Source: Marsupella aquatica | Taxonomy: Eukaryota > Marchantiophyta | Reading direction: 5' to 3' | Assembly: GCA_973895155.1 (NCBI GenBank) | Contig: OZ316892.1 | Span: 4,836,001-4,900,000, forward strand | Length of the DNA stretch: 64,000 nt | Part shown: piece by piece, positions 1 to 10,044 of the stretch | Layout of the letters: each line of letters begins with the position of its first letter | Numbering within the stretch: the stretch's first letter is position 1 | The notes under the pieces: generated by a model | Told to the model about the DNA's origin: nothing | Databases searched by the model: none | The model's input: only the letters and a program-made list of their open reading frames with translations | Program-made: the position numbers and the translations under genes

Positions 1-89
1 ACATCCAAAAAACATTTAACGCTGAACAAACTACTACACTCATAGGTCAGCTAGTAGCTGATGTTGAAACAAGATGAAGTCGTTTTTAC

Positions 90-3000
90 CTGGCAGAGAA
101 TGCTGATGACAGAGAGAGACAATGCTCTCAGGTTCTCGTAGACCTCTTCTGTGTATTCGGATAAAATGAACGGGATTAAGTAGTTTGGAATTTGCGCTGC
201 AAGGGGAATTGGTATCAGTGACAATGACGCACGTAAGCATATGAATGTAGTCTGCAAGAGCTGCAGAGACCCTCACAGTTAGTGCGTTCTAGAAAAGCAA
301 GCAAATCGACTGCATGATTGGCTGCTTTCTATGTTCCTGTTGAACTATTATAAATAATCATCCAATAAACAGACGTACATTGGATTCTGATAAATATTAT
401 CCTAGAGCGAAACAAATTGACTAGCAGATCTACTCACAAGAATTCACTAGGTACACTCCCTGCATCATTTTTTAACGAAGGTGATATCCAGCCATCACCT
501 TGGGCGAGTAGATGAAGGAGGGCAGGATGGAAAGTTAAACGCCAGCACCTTTCAGGAAAGGAAGACGAGTCTCGTCGTTTGTTGCCACGCACTGCAAAAT
601 AAATGGGGACGTTAACTTCGTATAAGTCGATGTGATCGATATCCGAAGCCGCCGCGACATTGCACGCAAGCTACCCAAATGATATAATCATTTGATTGAG
701 GATAAGTACAACTGTGACAGCTCTGCTACCTGGAGAAGACACAAAACGTTGGCCATTCGCTTGGATCTCCTGATATTCAGATCATCTTCGTAATATTTTT
801 CGTAGACGAAGAGTATCTCCTGAGATCAAACGAACGCTGGCTAATGATGGCAAGCTTTCCGCTTCAAAGTCTCAACGCTGCGATCTATTGTTTATCAAGT
901 GTAACACATACATAGATCGAGATCATGAGCATGTACCGATAAGCTAAGACAAGAGGTCCCTCTAGAACAAGCTCTGGGAGTGAGATCGTCCGGATCAGAC
1001 TGACAGCTAGAGTAGACAATCACCTGAATCAAAATTACTAAGGTGCTGCATGAGTGGAAAATGTAGAAACCAGCTTGACGATAGAAGTCCGGATCCTGCT
1101 CTCGTCTCTGCGACATGACATCCCCGCACCTAATGTTAGACACTTACTAACTAGTCAAGAATCCAGGGATAAATTTACCTAAAGTAAGCTCTAATTCCCC
1201 TCTCTCCTCGGTATTTTGAGTGAAGGTTAAATAGTCAGTAAGATGTTTTCTTGCCTAGTACACATTTCGCACGTTTCAAATTCTACGTACTTTCCACTGC
1301 GACCGATGTGCACGTGCATATAATGACGGGACTTCGGCGGAGGTATGGCATTAGTTATTGTGTCATTACCATTCAAAAAGGACCTTGATCGAGAGCCTTG
1401 ACATCGGTCGAGACCTTGCGTAAGAACAGCCTGGATCATTGACTTTCATCATGACCCGTATCCGCCGAAATTGGAAGACAAAAGCTGAATTGACAAAAGT
1501 GGTCATGATATGTAAATTTGTAGACCATTCACCTCTACGAGATGGCCGCTTAAGCATCGAAGCGCATTTTCCCTTAAATCGTTGTTCTTCAGCTCCTCAA
1601 TGACCTCTGACAAGGCCATGGGCCGCTTCATGAAATGCCCCTTGTGACGGCGCCCTCCCCTTTTACGTGACTTCACCTCTACGTCTTCCGCATTCAAGGT
1701 ATTGATCTCTTGAAATTCTTCTGCAATGACAATGAGCCGGATGTTGATACAGATTCGCTAGTGTTGAATGGGATCCCTGTCCGCGACTTCGATTTCCGTC
1801 TTCAAAGTCTGACTCACGGCTCGTACAGGCCGATTCACACTGGAGAAGGTGAGAAAGACTACAAGTAGCAAGCGATATGTGAAGAGCTATAAACTGACGG
1901 AGACGGCGAATTCATTGTTAGTTTTCGATTGAGTAGCATCTATAGTTGACTCTTCTGTCGAACAACTCAGTGATGTCTACTATCACAGCGGATATTCATA
2001 TGAACTTTTGTAATTAGCTTATAATTCAATGAATTCATGTGCTCCAAAAGTATTGTGCTTTTTAAGATTGTCAAGCAAACGTACAACGAAATCTGCAGTA
2101 CAGAGCAAAGGTATGGGATTCTCTTATTTGCGTAGAGAATCCAACTTGCCTGCTCCATCTGTAGCATCGTTGATGTCATCTAGGAATGTCTCAAGATCAC
2201 ATTGAGTCTCCGATATTGGTTCTTCATAAAGAACCGAGTCTGGTACGTGCCACAACTCGTGAGCTATGAGATACTCCGTGATCTCCTTCACATGTGTAGC
2301 TGCTTCTGGAGGCCGTATTTCTTGCAGTTCTGCAGTTGTCTGAACAAGCTGTTTCTCGTGCATATGCGCAGGCCAGTCGAGAAGCTGTGTCCCTTGCGGA
2401 TATTGAGGCGACGGAATGAGCTCAGCCTCTTGCATATGTTCTGATCGGGGTTCTGATCTTTGAAAAATCTCTTTCTCTTGCACATGTCGAGGTGACTGAA
2501 GAAGCTGCAGCCCTTGGGCATATTGCGGTGATGCAATAAGCTGAACCTCTTGCATACCGGTATATGTCGATGACTGAAAAAGCTGTTTCTCTTGCGAATG
2601 TCGAGGTGACAGGACAAATTGGAGCCCTTGCTCATGCTGATGTCGCGAGATCAGCTGAACCTCTTGCATTTGTGCCGATGACTGAAAATGCTGTTTCTCT
2701 TGCTCATGTCTAGGTGACAGGACAAGCTTTTGACCTTGCGCATGTTGAAGTGGTGGAATAAGCTGAACCTCTTGAATGCCGGATTGAGTGTACATCGATG
2801 GAAGAAATACTTGTTTCTCTGGTGCATGTCGAGGTGACAGAACAAGCTGGAGGCCTTGCGGATGTTGATGTGGCGACACCAGCTCGGGGATCAGCTCAAC
2901 CTCTTGGATGTGTGCCGATGACTGAAAATGCTGTTTCTCTTGGTCATGTCGAGGTGACGAGACAAGCTGTTGACCTTGCGCATGTTGAGGCGGTGGAATA

Positions 3001-3731
3001 AGCTGAACTTCTTGAGTGTACATCGATGAAAGAAATACAGTCTGTTTCTCTGGTGAATGTCGAGGTGACAGAACAAGCTGGAGCCCTTGCGCATGTTGCT
3101 GTGACGAGGTCACCTCAACCTCTTGGATATGTGCCGATGAATGAAAATGTGGTTTCTCTTGCTCACATCTAGGTGACACTACAAGCTGTAGACCTTGCGT
3201 ATGTTGAGATGATGGAGTAAGCTGAACCTCTTCAGTGTACATCGATGAAGGAAATACTTGTTTCTCTTGTGCATATCGAGGTGACAGAATTAGCTGGAGC
3301 CCTTGCGAATGTTGATGTGGCGAGATCAGCTCAACCTCTTGGATGTGTGCCGATGACTGGAAATGTTGTTTCTCTTTCTCATGTCTAGGTGACACGACAA
3401 GCTGTAGACCTTGCGTATGTTGAGCTGATGGAGTAAGCTGAACCTCTTCAGTGTACATCGATGAAGGAAATACTTGTTTCTCTTGTGCATATCGAGGTGA
3501 CAGAATTAGCTGGAGCCCTTGCGCATGTTGATGTGGCGAGATCAGCTCAACCTCTTGGATGTGTGCTGATGACTGGAAATGCTGTTTCTCTTGCTCAATT
3601 CTAGGTGACAGGACAAGCTGTAGCCCTTGCGCGTGTTGAGGTGCCTGACCAAGCTCAACCTCGTGCATGTGTGCTAATGACTGGAAAAGCTCTATCTCCA
3701 GCGCACGTCGAGGTGGCTGAACAGGTTTCAT
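90..3731 (-). CDS. CNOT9/RCD1-like protein with N-terminal 36-residue repeat array (partial, 3' end off window)
   Basis: Gene model read by eye: exons 3731-2150, 1720-1533, 1107-937 and 260-90, continuing past the left edge. The ATG at 3731 follows an acceptor-like AG, and a good donor on the minus strand near 4331 suggests a 5'UTR intron. Exon 1 (527 codons) is almost all 36-residue repeats. Intron 1 begins GC (CAG/gcaagt) and keeps phase; without it the frame stops at 2124. Exons 2-4 resemble CNOT9/RCD1, the armadillo subunit of the CCR4-NOT deadenylase. Exon 2 has NDLRENALRCLS (family: NPDLRENALLELS). Exon 3 has a REQDPDF...FHS...LTP..CSR pattern matching the DLAP..WHSFGTIAALLQ to LTPAQSNRVC stretch. 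Exon 4 has LLQ...IPNYLIPFI...ENLRALSLSVISIL, matching IPLYLYPFL...EYLRLTSLGVIGAL. All junctions agree in phase. The domain is much more divergent than typical CNOT9, so this is a paralog, not the conserved gene. The N-terminal array is not known to me in this family. Confidence 0.62.
2358..3692 (-). repeat. Coding tandem array, about twelve 36-residue (108-bp) units, alternating A/B types
   Basis: Each unit follows EK-x-x-F-x-S-S ... (Q/E)EV(Q/E)L ... QHxQGLQL(V/I)LSPR. Two subtypes alternate, an SSAHIQEVEL type and an SSMYTEEVQL type, making a 72-residue (216-bp) higher-order unit. Units near the middle are nearly identical and the ends are diverged, as expected from unequal exchange. A few units carry 2-4 residue insertions. 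Because the unit is a multiple of three bases, other frames stay open across the array and give spurious ORFs. Confidence 0.9.
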
Positions 3732-4699
3732 CTGTTCCAATCGATAACTCGATTCTAAGCAAGTGTTGGAGTCTCTAACCTCGTCTCAATGCAAACTCGA
3801 GATACTCGTTCGTTTCATCGATCGGCATCTTCTGCTCTGAACACAATTATTTCTGGGAATCCAGAAGACAGTCCGGGTATTTCAGTTTAACGTGAACGAG
3901 CTTCCATTTGACAGAATATGTATTCTCGCTCAGTGTCAAGAAGGCAAAATGTCTGCTAAATCGTCAGAGAAATGCGAACAAGGTTGATCCAACTGAGGTC
4001 TGATGTGTGCCAACTTGAAGGGATCATTCATACAAACTCACGTAACTTTGTTCTGCGAATTCTGTAAACCCAAATAAAAGTAGAGTTATCTGCGTGGGAC
4101 GGTGTCACAGAAATCTAGAATCCACGTGACCTTCCAGAAATTGTTTTAGTTTAAAGGAAATCTTCTTTAAGCTTAAATGCGGTCCAAAGGTGAACTTCGA
4201 ACGCCAACTTTTGAATCAGGATGGAAGCATTCAATTCCCTCGTGTACCGGATCAGATTAGACACGAATTCAAGCACATCAAATTGACGCACAAATCCTGA
4301 ACAATTCACAATATAGAGAATCATCACTTACCGTGTGTGGCAATCACCGGACAGAATTGTCGGCATTGCACGTTTCACATCTTCAGTGTCGATATTCCGG
4401 TATGCAGACTACGTTCAACAGGTCGGAGTGTACAATGTGACTTCTGTTTAGTCTTTGAGGCGCGTCTCCATCACCGCTTCTGTTTCACACCGCTTATATT
4501 TCTGTCACTGAGGTTTTGCCTGGCCTCAAACTTTTCTTGCCTGCATGATTCCTCAGAGGATCGTTTGGCCGCTTGTCGATCGCATGCCACTACACGAATG
4601 TTAAGCTGGTGCTGCCGGTTTTGAAGCGCGGCCCCGTCATGTGCTCACCAAGTTCAAAATCTGTGCCTCCGTCGTAGGCCTGCAGCGGTGCCGACAGTC

Positions 4700-4789
4700 G
4701 AGTTACCTTTACTCACGATCTGTTTCACTTGGACAGCCCGACACTCGAGAGTTACCTTTAGTCGGGATCTGTTTCACTTGGACAGCCCC
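4700..4789. repeat. 49-bp tandem duplication
   Basis: The block beginning AGTTACCTTTA at 4701 and ending CACTTGGACAGCCC recurs from 4750 with three or four differences. It lies upstream of the CNOT9-like gene, outside any supported ORF. Confidence 0.75.
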
Positions 4790-5346
4790 ACCAGGAACAA
4801 TTTTATTTTTTATGTATCGAACCGAAATCAACACTTGGTAGTCTGTCCCCACCCGAACAGGGTGACATTTGCTCCATTGTTCTAAAATGGTCAAATGTTA
4901 AAAAGCAACTGAAAATGGGTGTTTCATATTTGTGAAGGAAGTCTGACTAGTATGCCGGGGCATGATCAGCAACTGATCACTGGATAAACTAACTCAAAAG
5001 GGCTGCAAACATGGATAAACTAATTCAAAATGACTGCAAACAGTCAGTAGAGCATTTACAAGTCACATTTCAATCACAACTATTGAAGGCGTTATCTGAG
5101 TCTTTTCCACCTTCAGGACTAACCCGTTGGTCCAACCAAGGTTAATTTAGATTCCCTCAATACAGAACGAGTGGGTTGGGATCCCACCAAGGTCTAAGTG
5201 AAAATGTTCCTGATAGCCTTGAATTGCCTGAGGTCAGTAGGCAAGGGGATTAGCCTGGAAATGAAAGGTCCCAGGCCGGTATATCTCCCCACCCCAACAG
5301 GGAGATATATTCATTCTAAGGGAACCCATTTGAGGGTGACATTACA

Positions 5347-5415
5347 GACCTCTATTTAAGCACAAATTTTGCCATAAGAGAACAGGCTGACAAAATTTGT
5401 GCTTAAATAGAGGTC
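5347..5415. repeat. Perfect 25-bp inverted repeat (hairpin)
   Basis: Arms at 5347-5371 and 5391-5415 are exact reverse complements over 25 bp, separated by a 19-base loop. No coding frame covers it. The precision suggests a young MITE-like or foldback sequence, or a small-RNA hairpin. The sequence alone does not decide. Confidence 0.85.
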
Positions 5416-8400
5416 CGTAAGTTATCCAAGTAAACGGACAAGGCTGTCAAAAACCAACAGTCTGTGATTGGTAATGGCGCTGCTCAGGCATCGCACAAAG
5501 GTGAAACGTCCCAAATGCAGCTGGGTCCTTTTTCTTTTTGGTGTAAACCAGTTGAAAATTTTATGCATCCATGTGGATGGGCATATAAAACATCTTGAGC
5601 TTTTTCGTCCATCCAGGCTTTGGTTCCGTACTCAGGATTGTATTTGAGCTATTTGAGGGTAGGCTGGTTGAGGATATTAATATTCTGGGATATACAAGGA
5701 AAGTTCAAGACAGGGACTCTGGGTATAGGATAAAAACGTTTTAGTGCCTCCCGTCAGCTTGTTCTTACAATTCGGACACAACGTTATAGACAGAACCCCT
5801 GCCCAGACATTGGTTTATTTGAGTAATTCTTTTTCAAACAATGGTTAGCGCTATAAATATGTGGGCGCGTGGTTATGAGAGTAGACTTAGGTAAGCGTTA
5901 AGTAGAAATGCTTTGTTCCCTTCTTAAAAGCATAAGAGAGCTTTTATTTTTCTATCTTTGCTAGAAACAGAGGAGAACTTTCATGATGAGGCAATCCACA
6001 TCTTGACTCTGCATTCTTCTCAGGGGATGCACTGAACATTACAAAGTGAAAGATTCTTAATATGTAAATGAGATTATGAGTGACAGAGATGTGCAAAGCT
6101 GAGTTGCTCAAATCAGTCTGAGCAACCGATGATGAGCTTTGAACGCATATATGAAACATGGGCATTGCCCCACGCCTGGTCTCTTGTCTTCTCGCACCCC
6201 TAGCTTGTCTTAGGGCTCAACTTTTCAGCTTATTCTGACTACTGTAGTTTCCTCAGTTGTCAATGTCAGTCCCTTTTGGATGGTGACGTAGCAAGCTAGC
6301 TTGTGAATGTTACCAGGCCTAGTTGATGGTCTTGACCAATATATTGTGCCCAAGTATTACTAGGATTAACCACACTAACTTGAGCCACAAATTTTTGAAT
6401 AGATTGACTAAACAATTTTCGGGAGAATAATCTAATCATCTCCTGGTCCAAAAAAAAATTTTGATCACTTCCACTCTTTCTCTCTCAATAATACTTCTAT
6501 ATTTGGAAATTATGAAAGACGAGAAAACTCCATTTATTTAGGAAGGGGGAGAAACACTGCCCAATCAATTAAGAAGAGTGGAAACCAGGGGAAAACATAG
6601 CTGCTGTTTCTTGTGCCTCATTGTCTAAACCCCTTTATGATTTGAAACACATTTGCGTGACTCGCTTTAACTTTCTAGAAGTTTCAATTGGAGATGTAGT
6701 TGGGTACCTACTAAGGGTCAACAATGTAAAAGCTATTTAATTGCACCTACATAACTTTTAGAAGTTGTCATTAAATTATTTCTAAATGAAACCCAAACTG
6801 AAGGCAAACCAAATTAAATTTGTAACTAATTTTCTATCACACTGACTGGGGCAAACCCTTTCAAAAAGTAGACTTCTGTAGATCAATTAAACATCCAAAT
6901 TGAAACTCTATAGAAATTCCAACCTAGAACCTAGTATACTCAAAAGCTCCAAATCATCTTGAAATCAAAATCAAATTGATTCCAATCAAAATTGAAGAAG
7001 AGATTGAGTTAGATTAGATAGTGTTACTAGGTTATTGATTGGAGCTGGATCTTTGCAGAAAGGGGTACAGGTTTAATGATTTATACTCTCCTAATTTATG
7101 TCAGGATTTTATTAAACCATCTTTGAATGAAAATTGAATTGAAATTGATCAGCTAGCTAATTCTACAGGGATTGTAACGAGCTACGGCTTTGTTTACGGG
7201 AATGGTTAGCATACATTCCAAAGAGAAGTTTTGAACATCTGATCAAACTGTTGTGAGATGAAATTTATTAGAGTTTTGTTTGAATTTCAAGACCATTCCA
7301 AAAAATAGTTTGAAATTTTTTATCAGACTATTTGAATGTGAGATTAAATTCAGAAGAGTAACATTTGAATTTCAAGACCAAGAGACAATTAGGAAATCGG
7401 CTCAATTTATGTGCATTGTCTGGTTCTAGATCTTTTGAAAGCTATTGAGGGTTCTGCATTCATTCAGGGTTTTCTAAATGTGGGAAATTTTGATCCAGCC
7501 AGTTATGAATGAAAGAATGATATACGTGAAAATAACTCAAATGTCCTTTGTTAGTTTGTTGTTGTTCTTGCATCCTGAACCCCAGGTATATAGGGACAGT
7601 GGGCTGCCCTTATATGTTTGATCCGTTTGTCTTTTGGCTAGAGTTTGGTTACTACAGCCATTACCTGATGTTAGTCCTTTTTTACATTTCTCATCCCTAG
7701 TCCAGTGTTCGTCAAGTTGGCTATGCAAATTAAGCTGCAGTTGTTCTGAGATTCTCCCTAGTCCAAAGGAAATTAGAGGGTTAGAAAGGATACTAATGTC
7801 CCAAGTTCTAATTTGTTCACCATCCTCTTGATTGCACCCCAAGGTCTTCATGCTGACCTTCAAAGCTAGAGTTTTTTAAATTAATTATAGAACATGATGA
7901 CATTATGTTTACTATTGAAGCGCACTAAACCGCAGTAGGGATAATTTTCCTTTATATTACCTTGGGGTGCAATCAAGGGGATTATTCTGGCAGCAGTCGT
8001 CAGCTCAAGCAACTACAGTGGGCACCAATAGCTGCAACTTCTTTGCCAAGGCTGTATGCATATAGTAAAGTATTTTTGAGTGTTTCCAAGATTATAAAAA
8101 ATTCGTCATTAAGGTGCCAGCCTTGTGACGTTTATAAAATTTATAATGCCTCTATAAAGCATCTGGCGTGTGATATGTGCATTTGCCCAAAATAGCAAAA
8201 GAACTACTGCTGAAGTTGCAATTGGCGAATACCAATTTCTCAAATGATTCATAATGGCCCCCACTGATTCCTAACCATTTGAGGAATTTTACGTAATTTT
8301 CAAGTTCATGTATTGTGCTTTATGTCAAAGGGAATGCGAAACCTATAAATTCAGTAAATGCTCAGCACTTAATTAACAGAAGGGTTCTTTGCAAGGTGAA

Positions 8401-8820
8401 TATAGTTCATCATAGTTCATGCTTGTGGTGTATTGAACGGTGACCTATATTGTTTCCTAGAGCAGTTTTTGTGTTAGATTCTATTAAATGAAAGTTTGCC
8501 TTCAACTTTGCCTTAAAATAAAGGCTACCCACCAGCCTACCCAATAATGGCTTTTGCAAGGTTCTCCCTTTTAGGCTTTGGGCACTCGCCTCTGTGTCTG
8601 CCTACACCCAAAATCAAATCGAAACGAAACAGAATAAATGAACGTAAACTGTTTCCAGCAGTGGTTTAGTACCCAACCTTACCCAAGTTTTCTGAATTCT
8701 GACTAGCAAAACTTTGCCTTCAAACAACCTGGGTCCAGTCTCAAAGCTAGCTGGGGTAAACCAACGAACAAGAACTCATCGGAGCACACCACTGCAACTT
8801 CACTAGACTTCACCCCCCTT
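5416..8820. other. Intergenic stretch without a recognisable gene
   Basis: Only short, unsupported ORFs on both strands. A 19-bp inverted repeat (GATTGCACCCC core) has arms near 7828-7845 and 7959-7977. I see no coding exon series, tRNA or complete transposon here. Confidence 0.6.
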
Positions 8821-9370
8821 CAAAAGGAAGAGAGCAAACGGACAACTGGGGGTGGAAATGAGCCAGATTTTAGAAGCAGAATAGAGTAAACATGGAGCTT
8901 AACTAGGGAAGACTTTGGCCACCCCTCTAAAGGAAGAGAGCACATTAACGGACCACTGGGGATGAAAAATGACCCAGATCTTACAAATAGAAGAGAGCAA
9001 GCATGGAGCTTAACTAGTGTAGACTTTGGCCACCCCTCCAAAGGAAGAGAGCAAATTAACGGACCACCTGGGATGAAAAATGAGCCTGATCTTACAAACA
9101 GAAGAGAGCAAACATGGAGCTTAACTACTAGTGTAAACTTTGGCCACCCCTCCCAAGGAAGAGAGCAAACGGGCCACTGGGGACGGAAAATGAGCCAGAT
9201 TATAGAAACAGAAAAGAGCAAACGGGCCACTGGGGACGGAAAATGAGCCAAATTATACAAACAGAAGAGAGCAAACATGGAGCTTAACTAACTTAGCGTA
9301 GACTGCGACCACCCCAAAAAGGAAAGAGCGCACTGGGAAATGGAAAATGGGGCCAAATTTTAGCAACAGA
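8821..9370. repeat. Minisatellite of about 110 bp upstream of the MYB gene
   Basis: A block starting AAAGGAAGAGAGCA and running through a GGCCACCCCTC end recurs from about 8821, 8929, 9039 and 9153. A shorter 57-bp partial unit follows near 9210, then a degraded copy near 9315. It ends about 80 bases before a TATA-like sequence. ORFs over it on both strands are low-complexity artefacts of the repetition. Confidence 0.85.
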
Positions 9371-9449
9371 AGATGGGCTGATTTGCGGCCAGGCACCGGA
9401 CCTAACGGGGCCCCCTTAGGCACGTTGGGCGAGCTGGCAGCGCAGCGGG

Positions 9450-9456
9450 TATATAG
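9450..9456 (+). promoter_or_regulatory. TATA-like element of the DUO1-like MYB gene
   Basis: TATATAG sits about 590 bases upstream of the ATG in otherwise GC-rich sequence, so transcription may start near 9480. A strong donor (ACTG/gtaagt) at 9511 and a pyrimidine-rich tract ending ...CCCAG near 9770 suggest a 5'UTR intron. Confidence 0.4.
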
Positions 9457-10044
9457 ATATTCCCATTTCCGGTTAGAGGGCATCTTCCATCGTTCATCTC
9501 ATCTCAACTGGTAAGTACTCAGCGAGGAGGAGGGAGAGAGCCGAGGGAAGGGCCCGAGGCTAGCACGCTGGCTGCGTGGCTTCTTCGTGTGCGTCGTCGG
9601 CTCTCTGGTCCTCTCCTACGGTAATCTGCGGGACGAACCAACTTTTAGTGAGCCAAAGGCTTTGTTCGTGTTGAACTCTCCTCTTGTTCTTCTTCTTCTT
9701 CTTCTTCGGGCTCCGCGCTTTGCTTCGATTCATTTCGTTGCGTTTCGTTTCGTTTCGGCTCGCTCGCCCAGTCTCGTCTTGTTGGGCGCATGCACGGCAC
9801 GGGGAATGCAAGGCCGGGCCAGGGCAGGCCGAGCCCGTGGGAAGGCCTGGGGAAGGGAAAGGGAAGAGTTGTGGTGTGAAGGTGGTTGAGTTGCTCATGG
9901 GCGAGAATTGGTCGTGGAAGAAGTTGGAGCAAGGGGAAAAGAATTACGAGAGAGAGGGAGAGAGAGAGAGATCTATAGCTGGTGGTGGGAGGAAGATTGA
10001 TTGAGTGAGATTGATTCGATTAAGAGTAGAAAAGTTAGAGTAGA

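Noticed and set aside
2288-3094. Minus- and plus-strand repeat ORFs overlapping the 36-residue array (e.g. CHLDMxKRNSIFSHRH frames)
   Set aside because: Shadow frames kept open by the 108-bp periodicity; only one frame joins the downstream exons in phase.
7828-7977. 19-bp inverted repeat as a transposon terminus
   Set aside because: No target duplication is visible outside the arms and nothing recognisable lies between them.
8820-9278. 152-codon minus-strand ORF with repeated WPKSTLVKLH motifs
   Set aside because: Direct product of the 110-bp minisatellite; unit length and frame drift make it unlikely to be a gene.
9560-10004. ORFs of about 100 codons on both strands upstream of the MYB start
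   Set aside because: Low-complexity CTT/GAA and CGTTT runs in a probable 5'UTR; no domain and mutually overlapping.
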